Origin: Alkalibaculum bacchi
GTDB lineage: Bacteria; Bacillota; Clostridia; Eubacteriales; Alkalibacteraceae
DNA: 18,618 nucleotides
Assembly (NCBI RefSeq): GCF_937875145.1
Contig: NZ_CALNCS010000226.1
Span: 1-18,618 of the forward strand
Direction of reading: 5' to 3'
The translations under genes were made by a program, and so were the position numbers. This document shows, one piece after another, positions 7,470 to 14,382 of the stretch. The notes below the pieces were generated by a model that was not told the origin of the DNA, did no database searches, and worked only from the letters and a program-made list of their open reading frames with translations. Position 1 is the first letter of the stretch; each line of letters begins with the position of its first letter.

Positions 7470-8195
7470 ATGAATCAAAATGGTGATATTTTGCAAACTG
7501 ATACAGTAATAGAACCTAGGGTGCCAATCCTAAGTGAAGGCGATTTACCTGAAATAATTCAAGGACAATTTATTAAAATTAAAGAGCTCGATAATAGTGT
7601 TACTGAATCCATAGAAGCAGCAAATAGAGCATTAGATTCTGCAGAGAGAGCCAAAAATAAATCCGTCGGTTTTGGAAAAAAAAAGGCTGCAATAGAAGAA
7701 TTGCAATCAGCAGGAGTAGATTTAGCCGAGGCAGTTCAATTAGGTACAAAAGCTCATAAAATATCTTTTGAATTTCAAACTAAACTAGCAAAAATCTCTC
7801 AATACTTATTTGCATTAGGCTGTACTAATCTTGCAAACAATCGTACAGTAATTCAACAACTAGAGATGAAACTTCAAGGAGCTTCCGAAGAAGAATTATC
7901 TGAACTGGCAACGCAAGAAGTAATCACTGTAGTAAAACAATTAAAGAAACAAGAAGATCTTTTAAAAAAACTAGAAGATCTCACTAATTTGATAAAAAAT
8001 CACCATGAGCGTTTGGAAATCCAGTCTAAAAAGAACCAAAAAATTGATTGTCAACTACAAGCACAGGAACAAATTGATAAACTTCATGATCAGAAATTGA
8101 AGCTTCATGACGAAAATGACAAAAGACTGAATCATCAATTGAAGACTCAAGCTGAAAATCAAAAAAACTTGAAGAATCCTTACAAATTCAGGTAG
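7470..8195 (+). CDS. coiled-coil protein, zero-frame product (241 aa)
   Basis: Second gene of the 5877-8542 module. Residues 1-65 are acidic and polar. A helical region (about 66-150) contains FGKKKAAIEELQSAG and ISQYLFALGCTNLANN. Long charged heptads start near 155. Frame 0 ends at TAG 8193-8195, only 27 nt after the A7 run at 8161-8167, with the non-coiled tail LKNPYKFR. At that run the zero-frame codons are CAA AAA AAC, so the heptamer A AAA AAC (8162-8168) is in the exact register for -1 ribosomal slippage. A -1 shift gives ENQKNLEESLQ, matching the later internal repeat ENHKRLEESLQ, so the ancestral protein clearly continued in the -1 frame. The three possibilities are programmed slippage, a one-base loss, or a sequencing error. 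The truncated form lacks a membrane anchor. Confidence 0.85.
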   Translation: MNQNGDILQTDTVIEPRVPILSEGDLPEIIQGQFIKIKELDNSVTESIEAANRALDSAERAKNKSVGFGKKKAAIEELQSAGVDLAEAVQLGTKAHKISFEFQTKLAKISQYLFALGCTNLANNRTVIQQLEMKLQGASEEELSELATQEVITVVKQLKKQEDLLKKLEDLTNLIKNHHERLEIQSKKNQKIDCQLQAQEQIDKLHDQKLKLHDENDKRLNHQLKTQAENQKNLKNPYKFR

Positions 8196-8209
8196 AGATT
8201 AGTAAAGGA
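8162..8209 (+). promoter_or_regulatory. candidate -1 programmed frameshift signal
   Basis: The slippery heptamer A AAA AAC (8162-8168) is followed after 8 nt by a possible stem, TCCTTAC (8177-8183) with GTAAAGGA (8202-8209, one bulged A). The zero-frame stop lies in its loop. Order and spacing fit a -1 frameshift element. The stem is weak and no clear upstream Shine-Dalgarno-like stimulator is present. Confidence 0.45.
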
Positions 8210-8542
8210 CTCCAAGCAAAATTGTTGGTTCACGAACAAATCTATACATCTCATGAACAACAACTGAAAACCCTGGATGAAAATCATAAACGGCTTGAAG
8301 AATCTTTGCAAGCTCAGGCTGACATTGATTTACTTCATAGTAAACAATTAGAATCTCAATCTACATTAGGACAATCCCACGATGAACAATTAGCTTCTCT
8401 AAAGGAAATAAATAAGACCCTGAAAAATGAAATTGACAGTTTGAAAATCTTATTAGGATCTAAAGCGAACAACAAGTTTGCGTTGTTCACTTTATTCATT
8501 GCAATTAGTGCATTAGCGCTGTCTCTAATGCGATTTTTTTAG
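8168..8542 (+). CDS. -1 frame continuation: coiled coil and C-terminal membrane anchor
   Basis: Starting at CTT (8168), the -1 frame encodes LEESLQIQVEISKGLQAK and about 80 more residues of heptad-patterned coiled coil. It ends in a hydrophobic anchor, KFALFTLFIAISALALSLM, plus RFF. Joined to the 7470 frame it makes a 357-aa tail-anchored protein. The first in-frame start-like codon is TTG at 8222, with no ribosome binding site, so separate translation is unlikely. The segment HDQKLKLHDENDKRL upstream of the shift repeats as HEQQLKTLDENHKRL after it, so both parts are one duplicated coil. There are no stop codons and no decay in this part, which argues that it is still translated. Confidence 0.7.
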   Translation, partial: LEESLQIQVEISKGLQAKLLVHEQIYTSHEQQLKTLDENHKRLEESLQAQADIDLLHSKQLESQSTLGQSHDEQLASLKEINKTLKNEIDSLKILLGSKANNKFALFTLFIAISALALSLMRFF

Positions 8543-8566
8543 AATTTATAGACTCTCTATAAATTC
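8542..8566 (+). terminator. hairpin at the stop of the coiled-coil gene
   Basis: GAATTTATAG and CTATAAATTC form a perfect 10-bp stem with a 5-nt loop, starting on the last base of the stop codon. It is A/T-rich with no T run after it, so it may protect the transcript end rather than terminate it. Confidence 0.45.
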
Positions 8567-8595
8567 ACAAATATCTTCCTTTTATACAAGCTACC

Positions 8596-8630
8596 AAAAG
8601 AACCTCTCTTTGTATATGAGAGGCTCTTTT
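8596..8630. terminator. bidirectional intrinsic terminator
   Basis: AAAAGA-A-CCTCTC pairs with GAGAGG-C-TCTTTT around a 9-nt loop. A and T tracts flank the GC-rich core on both sides. It separates the coiled-coil gene (+) from the lipoprotein gene (-) and can serve both. Confidence 0.85.
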
Positions 8631-8649
8631 CTAGATAATATTCATACTA

Positions 8650-8946
8650 CTACTCATCCTTTTTCCTGGATAATGCCAATCCGCCAAAACCACTGATAAT
8701 AGCCATATAAAAACCCAAATTATAAGTAAAGCCATTATTGTAGATTTCATAGATGCTTATATTGTCGTTAAATAAGGAATAAATAAGTGAGAATGGTGCA
8801 ATCCAACCATGCCAGATCCCTGAGAAGAATCCTGCCGTATCTGTAGGGCTATTACTTCCATCTCCTGGTATGCAACCAGCCAAAGACAAGCAGAAAAGCA
8901 AAATAACTGCTAGTAAAAGTGATTTTTTCATTACTTTCTTCTTCAT
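8650..8946 (-). CDS. small putative lipoprotein with C-terminal hydrophobic segment
   Basis: A 98-aa protein. It has a basic N terminus (MKKKVMKKS), a hydrophobic stretch and the lipobox LAGC with Cys25, so signal peptidase II cleavage and lipid attachment are expected. The mature part has an aromatic-rich segment FFSGIWHGWIAPFSLIYSLF, then IYNNGFTYNLGFYMAIISGF and a basic tail SRKKDE, so it probably also dips into the membrane. I have seen similar short lipoproteins in Firmicutes but know no function. The ATG follows GGGGGAAAGT. It lies 151 bp beyond the end of the HD-GYP gene; no terminator is visible between them, so read-through is possible. Confidence 0.8.
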   Translation of the reverse strand: MKKKVMKKSLLLAVILLFCLSLAGCIPGDGSNSPTDTAGFFSGIWHGWIAPFSLIYSLFNDNISIYEIYNNGFTYNLGFYMAIISGFGGLALSRKKDE

Positions 8947-9097
8947 ACTTTCCCCCTATTTTATAGATTGGAATAATTGCTTCAATATATATCTCTATTA
9001 AATCAAGCTTATCACATCAAAATTGTCATTGCAAATAAATGCGCCGAAGCTACGATTAAAATACAAGCATCAGAATTTCTCTTATAATACTAGTAGG

Positions 9098-10738
9098 TCA
9101 TTCTATGATTTTAATAAATAGTTCTGCAAGCTTAGGATCATATTTTTGCCCTGCAAATTCCTTAATATGAGATAAAACTTCTTTTTTCTCTATTGGATTG
9201 TTCTCATCATTCTCATTTGTATATCTGTCATAGCACTCAGCTAAGGATATGATTCTAGAATACAATGGAATTTCTTCTCCTTTTAGTCCTTGTGGGTAGC
9301 CGCTACCATCCCACAGCTCATGATGATGCAAAACGGCTTCTGCTAATTTATTATTGGCATGAACTAAGTTTAAAATTCTATACCCTAGTAAAGGATGTTT
9401 TTTCATTTCTTTTATTTCTTGATGGCAAAGTTTATACTCTTTATCAAAATACTTTTGATCCAATGCAACCTTTCCAATATCATGGATATAACCAGCTGTT
9501 TTTAAATTTTGTATCTCATCTTCCGGCAAAAACAATACTCTGCCTAATTTCTCACACAATTGACTTACACGGAGGTAATGATTATATTCTGTTTCACTAA
9601 TCTTGTGTAATTCATTTATTATGAAACTGACGAGTTGCTCTTGTACTTCCTTTTTCCTTATAGATTTCTCAAAGTACATTTTTTCTTCAGCTTTATCTAT
9701 TACCTCTTTAAAAGATTGATTCTTATCTACTTTAGTATATGCACCTAAAGACATGTCACATTTTATAAATCTTACTTTTTTCATAGGCAGTTCGTTTTTT
9801 ATTCTACTGATTATTTTTTTTGCTTCACAATAATTCGTTCGTGGAAGTAAGATCATAAATTCATCTCCACCGATTCTCGCTATAATGTCATCAGCCCTAC
9901 ATACCTCTTTTAATACCTCAGCAATTTTTTTTAGCAGTAGGTCCCCGTAGCTATGTCCAAAGATATCATTCGTAAATTTCAGACCATTGACATCACCCAT
10001 TATAATAGAAATCGGTAGATTTCTCTCCCTATCAAGGCGTTTTACCTCTTCATCAAAAAATCTCCTATTATACAAATCTGTAAGAGAATCATGAAAGCTT
10101 AAATATTCGATATTTTCTAGTGTTTTTCTTCTTTCTACTGCATGCCACACTCCACTCATCAAGGCTGTTAAGTGATAAATATCCTCGTCATTGTAATCTC
10201 TACTTTTGTTGCCAACGCCTACTATAGCCACGATTTCGTCATCAATAATAACAGGAATTGTCATTAATTTATTTAAAGACCCATATCCCTTTGGACATCC
10301 TGAACATCCTTTTTTTTGTACACATTCTTTGTGAACATCATTTATTACAATTGGTTTTTTCTGCCTTACTACCTCCTCACATACGCCTGTTTTGTCGAGT
10401 TCATACTTCATCGATTCTTCCATTAGAATACAATCTTTTATAATGCTACTTGTCCATGAATTAAGGCAAAATTCTCTTCTTTCTTCATCATATAAATAGA
10501 TATACCCATATTGGCTTTGTGTTAACTTTAGAGCTTGATGTAGGAGATAATCTAACTGCTCTTGTTTGCTTATAAATTTTCTTGTCAAGACATTTGTTAA
10601 TATTTGTAATCTTAAAACTTCTTTTTCATATCTTTTTTTATTTTCTATTAAAATATTATTACGTCTTTTATAAATCAAAACATGAATGAGTAAAACAAAA
10701 ATGATGAAAATTAGTATAATAATGCGTACTCCGTTCAT
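9098..10738 (-). CDS. TM-GAF-GGDEF-HD-GYP cyclic-di-GMP signalling protein
   Basis: A 546-aa protein. One membrane anchor (4-23) precedes a GAF sensor domain (about 45-205), a GGDEF domain (212-365) and an HD-GYP domain (380-546). The cyclase motif GGDEF (290-294) is intact, as are GDVNGLKFTNDIFGHSYGD and an inhibitory I-site RxxD (RADD, 281-284), so c-di-GMP synthesis is plausible. The HD-GYP part has HDIG (419), KHPLLGYRIL, and HHHELWDGSGYPQGLKGEE (471-489), so c-di-GMP hydrolysis is also plausible. The usual ADxYDALT is replaced by AECYDRYT. The GAF domain carries an unusual loop with C140, C145 and C148, a possible metal or redox site. The ATG follows AAGGAG by 5 nt, 19 bp after the PAS-GGDEF-EAL gene, so the two form an operon. 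Confidence 0.92.
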   Translation of the reverse strand: MNGVRIIILIFIIFVLLIHVLIYKRRNNILIENKKRYEKEVLRLQILTNVLTRKFISKQEQLDYLLHQALKLTQSQYGYIYLYDEERREFCLNSWTSSIIKDCILMEESMKYELDKTGVCEEVVRQKKPIVINDVHKECVQKKGCSGCPKGYGSLNKLMTIPVIIDDEIVAIVGVGNKSRDYNDEDIYHLTALMSGVWHAVERRKTLENIEYLSFHDSLTDLYNRRFFDEEVKRLDRERNLPISIIMGDVNGLKFTNDIFGHSYGDLLLKKIAEVLKEVCRADDIIARIGGDEFMILLPRTNYCEAKKIISRIKNELPMKKVRFIKCDMSLGAYTKVDKNQSFKEVIDKAEEKMYFEKSIRKKEVQEQLVSFIINELHKISETEYNHYLRVSQLCEKLGRVLFLPEDEIQNLKTAGYIHDIGKVALDQKYFDKEYKLCHQEIKEMKKHPLLGYRILNLVHANNKLAEAVLHHHELWDGSGYPQGLKGEEIPLYSRIISLAECYDRYTNENDENNPIEKKEVLSHIKEFAGQKYDPKLAELFIKIIE

Positions 10739-10757
10739 TATTACTCCTTTGATATTA

Positions 10758-12506
10758 TTAGTCTTGTATTCCTAACATTCTAAGTGCCTCTTTTTCATAG
10801 AGAGGTTTGCTGAAAAGGTACCCCTGAACAAAATCACAATTATTATCAATCAAATATTGTTTTTGCTTTTCATGCTCCACTCCCTCAGCAATAACAGTAC
10901 AGCCGAGTTTGTGTGCCATAGAGATGATATCGCCTGTAATAACCTCTTCTGTTTTTAGCTTAAGTAATTTATCTATAAAATACTTATCAATCTTTATACA
11001 GTCTACGTTCAATTCTCTTAAACGGTATATTGATGAATAACCCGTACCAAAATCATCAATGGAAATTTCAATTCCCATTTCTCTCAATGCATACAATTTT
11101 TTATTGACCATTTCGCAATTATCCATAAAAATGGATTCTGTAATCTCAATTCCAAGGTTTCGGGGATTGATTTTTATACCTTCGACTAATGCTCTTAAGT
11201 CACTAACAAATTCATCTCTTAAGAGCTGAATCGTAGATACGTTAACAAAAACATTTAAACGATCATAACCAGCTAATTCTAACTTCTTAATAAATTTACA
11301 CGCCATATGTAAAATATCTAAGCCAATTGGTACGATAAATTGCATCTCTTCAGCAATAGGTATAAACTCAGCTGGAGACACTAACCCAAGTTCTTTTGAT
11401 TGAAATCGAGCTAAGGCTTCAAATCCATGTATCTTATTTGTTCGAAGATCTATTATTGGTTGATACTGTAAATAAAATTTTTTATTATTTTTGCCCATTA
11501 CTATTTTAAACAATTCATCTTTAATATAATTTTCTCTAAATACTTTTTCTTCTAACTCCCCATCATAATAGCAATATTCAAATGTCTTTATATTACTTGT
11601 TCTACCTGCTGCAATAGAAACATTCTTAATGATGCTTTCAGCATCATAATTATCTTCTTCAATTTCAAAAATTCCTATAGAACAGCCTATATGATTTAAG
11701 ATTTGTACCTCTTTAATCGTATCAAAAATTTCCTCACAAAATTGAGCAAGCTCCATTTGATGGTCATATCCTTTTATATAAAATGCAAATTTTTCAAATG
11801 ATATTTGAAAAATCCTTCTCTTTTCATTTTCAAGGTTTTGTAATTTATACGTTATTGCTTTAATGAGATTTGTACTAAAATGATATCCATAATCTAAGCT
11901 TATAGAATTAATCTTATTAAAATCAATTAACAAAATAGCTCTTTTACAATTTTTCCCTTCAATAGATTCTTTAGCTAATTCCCCCTCAAAAAATCGTTGA
12001 TTGTACAATCCTGTGTATTTATCATGCTCATTAGCATACTTTAATTGATATTCCTTCTTTTTCCAATCTGTAATATCTCGAATGATTGATATATGATTAT
12101 TTTTGAATTTGTTACTACATTCTAATTTAATTGCAGTTAAAAGAACCCATACAATTGAACCACCTGGCTTTATAAAACGTTTTTCAATAGAATAGCTATT
12201 AATACTTCCTTCTATCAATTTATTATACATATAAAGATCCTTTTCTAAATCATCAGGATGTGTAATTTGACCCCAGCCGATTCTTATCAACTCCTCTTTT
12301 TTTCTTCCTGTAATCTTTTCGTACATAGAATTAATGAGGGCTAAAGGCTTTTCTTCTCTAGTAATTGGATAACGATTATGTGAAATGGCGATACCAAAGG
12401 GTGCTTGTTCGAAAATAGTATAGTAATTTTCTAAAGCTAATACATTCTCCGAAATAATTGACTCACCCCATCTCGCTTCATTATACTTCTGTATTTCCTC
12501 AATCAT
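10758..12506 (-). CDS. PAS-GGDEF(degenerate)-EAL phosphodiesterase
   Basis: A 582-aa cytoplasmic protein. A PAS domain (about 28-150) leads into a GGDEF domain (about 160-315), whose active motif is lost (FEKFA in place of GGDEF), so it is probably regulatory only. The EAL domain (330-575) keeps the c-di-GMP phosphodiesterase residues: the E of FEALARF (363), the N of VFVNVS (422), the E of GIEITES (454), DDFGTG (484), the K of IKIDKYF (505), the E of AEGVEHE (541), and the Q of VQGYLFSKP (561). It therefore should degrade c-di-GMP to pGpG. The ATG at 12506 follows GGAGGAG by 4 nt; a longer in-frame start at 12533 has no ribosome binding site. It is the first gene of the operon with the GGDEF-HD-GYP gene. 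Confidence 0.93.
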   Translation of the reverse strand: MIEEIQKYNEARWGESIISENVLALENYYTIFEQAPFGIAISHNRYPITREEKPLALINSMYEKITGRKKEELIRIGWGQITHPDDLEKDLYMYNKLIEGSINSYSIEKRFIKPGGSIVWVLLTAIKLECSNKFKNNHISIIRDITDWKKKEYQLKYANEHDKYTGLYNQRFFEGELAKESIEGKNCKRAILLIDFNKINSISLDYGYHFSTNLIKAITYKLQNLENEKRRIFQISFEKFAFYIKGYDHQMELAQFCEEIFDTIKEVQILNHIGCSIGIFEIEEDNYDAESIIKNVSIAAGRTSNIKTFEYCYYDGELEEKVFRENYIKDELFKIVMGKNNKKFYLQYQPIIDLRTNKIHGFEALARFQSKELGLVSPAEFIPIAEEMQFIVPIGLDILHMACKFIKKLELAGYDRLNVFVNVSTIQLLRDEFVSDLRALVEGIKINPRNLGIEITESIFMDNCEMVNKKLYALREMGIEISIDDFGTGYSSIYRLRELNVDCIKIDKYFIDKLLKLKTEEVITGDIISMAHKLGCTVIAEGVEHEKQKQYLIDNNCDFVQGYLFSKPLYEKEALRMLGIQD

Positions 12507-12585
12507 GTGACTCCTCCAGATGTGATTATTCATTCACAAAACTAAATTATTATTAAAGTCTGTATTTCTATTTATATTCAACAAA

Positions 12586-12614
12586 ATTATATATTAATAA
12601 TTTAAGAAATACAA
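12586..12614 (-). promoter_or_regulatory. promoter of the cyclic-di-GMP operon
   Basis: On the minus strand TTGTAT (12609-12614) and a perfect TATAAT (12586-12591) are exactly 17 bp apart, about 80 bp before the ATG at 12506. The surroundings are very AT-rich. Confidence 0.65.
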
Positions 12615-12701
12615 TAAATTACTTATGTATAAATTAAGTGTAAACAGAAGTAAAGTTCTTATATATTATACTTTTAATTATAGCTAGTTCTATATTAATT
12701 T

Positions 12702-12849
12702 AAGGACTTCTATTCAGATATTGATTTACAAATTCTTTCGTAAGAAATCATCAATAAATTCAATGGTTTAAAAGATGTGAATTTATTGACTACCCCTGTA
12801 ATTTTTCCTATACTTTAAGTAGCTTTTATTATTATGAAAAGAAGTCCTT
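12702..12849. repeat. nested inverted repeats around the aroD promoter
   Basis: Outer arms are AAGGACTTCT (12702-12711) and AGAAGTCCTT (12840-12849). Inner 12-bp arms are TCAATAAATTCA (12751-12762) and TGAATTTATTGA (12778-12789), all perfect. The inner right arm contains most of the aroD -35 box. The two pairs are nearly but not exactly concentric. They may be operators or remnants of a small inverted-repeat element. Together with two promoters this accounts for the 407-bp gap 12507-12913. Confidence 0.6.
12786..12814 (+). promoter_or_regulatory. aroD promoter
   Basis: TTGACT (12786-12791) and TATACT (12809-12814) are separated by 17 bp, about 100 bp before the ATG. It is one of the best sigma-70/sigma-A type promoters in the window. 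Confidence 0.75.
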
Positions 12850-12913
12850 GTTAAATCGTAGAAAATGAGATAAAGAACAATAAAATTTAGTAGTTCATAA
12901 AAGGAGGTTTACA

Positions 12914-13711
12914 ATGGGTAAACTACCAATCATCGAAAGAGTTGTAGGTCATATGAATACTGTAAAAGTAAAAGATATCGTATTTAATGAAGGTGCTCCA
13001 AAAATCTGTGTTCCATTAGTTGGAAAAACAGAGCAAGCCATACTGGACGAAGTCGACTTTTTAAATACCACTGACTTTGATTTAGCGGAATTTAGAGTTG
13101 ATTTTTATGAAAATGTAGAAGATTTTGACAAAGTAGAAGAACTCCTTCAAAAAATCCGTCAAAAGTACAACAAACCTCTTCTCTTTACCTTTAGAACAAA
13201 AAAAGAAGGTGGAGAATATGAAATGAGTGAAGAGAAATACTTTCAGCTAAATCATAAGGCCATCAAATCTGGATATATTGATATCGTCGATGTAGAACTA
13301 TTCTCTTCTGAAAAGAATATCAAAGAACTAATTGCCCTTGCAAAAGAAAAGAATGTCAAAGTCATCATATCAAACCATGATTTTTTCAAAACACCTGAAA
13401 AATCAGAAATCGTAAATCGACTCATTAAAATGCAAGAATACAATGCAGATATTACTAAAATTGCAGTTATGCCCCAATGCGAAGAAGATGTGCTAACCCT
13501 GCTTTCTGCAACTCTAGAGATGAAAAAACAAAAAGGGGATCGCCCTTGCATCACCATGTCAATGGCATCCCTAGGTGTGATTTCTAGGCTGTCAGGTGAG
13601 TTATTTGGCTCTTGCATGACATTTGCAGCAGCAAAAGAAGTATCCGCACCAGGACAAGTTAGCGTAAAAGAGTTAAGAAACATTTTAAATTTGCTACACT
13701 TTGAACAATAG
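12914..13711 (+). CDS. aroD: type I 3-dehydroquinate dehydratase
   Basis: Dehydrates 3-dehydroquinate to 3-dehydroshikimate, the third step of the shikimate pathway, through a lysine Schiff base. It is 265 aa with an (alpha/beta)8 class I pattern: ICVPLVGKT (31-39), DLAEFRVDF (56-64), TFRTKKEGG, the catalytic His in IISNHDF (H155), the Schiff-base Lys in ITKIAVMP (K182), and SMASLGVISRLSGELFGS with the substrate-binding Arg225. The start is fixed by AAAGGAGG 6 nt upstream. This gives about 13 residues (MGKLPIIERVVGH) before the usual family start at MNTVKVKDIVF, and ATG codon 14 has no good ribosome binding site. No other shikimate gene is adjacent. Confidence 0.96.
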   Translation: MGKLPIIERVVGHMNTVKVKDIVFNEGAPKICVPLVGKTEQAILDEVDFLNTTDFDLAEFRVDFYENVEDFDKVEELLQKIRQKYNKPLLFTFRTKKEGGEYEMSEEKYFQLNHKAIKSGYIDIVDVELFSSEKNIKELIALAKEKNVKVIISNHDFFKTPEKSEIVNRLIKMQEYNADITKIAVMPQCEEDVLTLLSATLEMKKQKGDRPCITMSMASLGVISRLSGELFGSCMTFAAAKEVSAPGQVSVKELRNILNLLHFEQ

Positions 13712-13755
13712 TATTTTGGGCAATAATCGAACAATAGCTGAATAGTTGTTAAAAT
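13703..13755. repeat. dispersed AT-rich repeat overlapping the aroD stop
   Basis: GAACAATAG occurs at 13703-13711 (including the aroD TAG stop) and again at 13729-13737. The sequence 13730-13755 matches 3115-3140, upstream of the catalase gene, at 21 of 26 positions. TTGAACAATGG also overlaps the stop of the DUF3810 gene (5077-5087). Confidence 0.45.
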
Positions 13756-13773
13756 CAAAACTTTCCCTATATA
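13746..13773 (+). promoter_or_regulatory. candidate promoter for the 74-aa protein gene
   Basis: TTGTTA (13746-13751) and TATATA (13768-13773) are 16 bp apart, about 80 bp before the ATG. A second -10-like TATATT at 13811 lacks a good -35 box. No terminator stands between aroD and this gene, so read-through from aroD is also possible. Confidence 0.4.
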
Positions 13774-13851
13774 AGCGATGTATAGACTGATTTAAATATA
13801 AGTTTCTGGGTATATTATATGTACAAAGTAGATAATAAGGAGGTTATCTTC

Positions 13852-14076
13852 ATGTACGTCAAAAATATACAAATTATAAAGGATTATTTTTTAAACGCTG
13901 GGATAACTCCCAAAGCCTTAGAGACACTTATACCAAAACGAATAGAAACAGAAGTTGTTTCTATGGAAGAAGTCTTTGAGTATATTATGGAACCAGAAAG
14001 AATGGAAAATGTAAAAACAATTGATTCTGACCCAGAATTCGCTCGTTGGAGCGATGGAAAAGAACTGTTTATGTAA
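13852..14076 (+). CDS. 74-aa protein of unknown function
   Basis: A small, acidic, mostly helical protein with no membrane segment or Cys. It begins MYVKNIQIIKDYFLNAG and ends FARWSDGKELFM. I recognise no family. The ATG follows AAGGAGG by 8 nt, and a strong terminator lies just after the stop, so it is a real gene. An in-frame ATG at 13819 has no ribosome binding site. Codon use matches the neighbours. Confidence 0.75.
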   Translation: MYVKNIQIIKDYFLNAGITPKALETLIPKRIETEVVSMEEVFEYIMEPERMENVKTIDSDPEFARWSDGKELFM

Positions 14077-14097
14077 ATGAACTCTTTTAACAAAGCA

Positions 14098-14128
14098 AAA
14101 AATAGTGAGGGAAACCTCGCTATTTTTT
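14098..14128 (+). terminator. intrinsic terminator after the 74-aa gene
   Basis: AAATAGTGAGG and CCTCGCTATTT pair (one G-T wobble) around a GAAA tetraloop, followed by T residues. It starts about 20 bp after the stop codon. Confidence 0.9.
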
Positions 14129-14262
14129 TGATGATTTTAGTAAAGTGAAATGACAAAACAAGGTTAAATATTGCTCTTTTTTACAGAAATCTAGTAAAAA
14201 AATAAAAATATTCTATATTATGTATGGATTAATATTAGTATTTATATTATAATCATATTACA

Positions 14263-14302
14263 TTTGTTTTAGTTTGTTTTAATTTGTTATAATTTGATTA
14301 AG
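14263..14302. repeat. four phased 10-bp T-rich repeats
   Basis: TTTGTTTTAG, TTTGTTTTAA, TTTGTTATAA and TTTGATTAAG follow each other without gaps. T tracts at one helical turn spacing are expected to bend DNA. They end 9 bp before the -35 region of the next operon, so they may act as an UP-element-like or curved enhancer. The gap 14129-14382 otherwise holds only AT-rich sequence and the promoter. Confidence 0.7.
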
Positions 14303-14310
14303 ATTTCTCA

Positions 14311-14340
14311 TTAACTTGTGTATATCTTTTCTAGTATGAT
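14311..14340 (+). promoter_or_regulatory. candidate promoter of the GTPase operon
   Basis: TTAACT (14311-14316) and TATGAT (14335-14340) with an 18-bp spacer, 43 bp before the ATG. GTGTAT and ATACAC flank the -10 box as a 6-bp inverted repeat, a possible operator. Confidence 0.4.
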
Positions 14341-14382
14341 ACACTATGGATAATATTAAGTAGAATATATAAGGAGGTTCTC

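Noticed and set aside
8222..8542. Separate gene starting at TTG 8222
   Set aside because: There is no ribosome binding site, and the reading frame extends upstream as coiled coil to the A7 run, so it is the 3' part of the 7470 gene.
12507..12913. Cyclic-di-GMP riboswitch in the gap before the c-di-GMP genes
   Set aside because: No conserved riboswitch core or GNRA-tetraloop arrangement was recognisable; the gap is AT-rich with promoters and inverted repeats.
13252..13758. 168-aa minus-strand frame within aroD
   Set aside because: It is a shadow of a clearly coding gene, without start signals.
14263..14302. Tandem repeats considered as a CRISPR array
   Set aside because: The units are only 10 bp and have no spacers.
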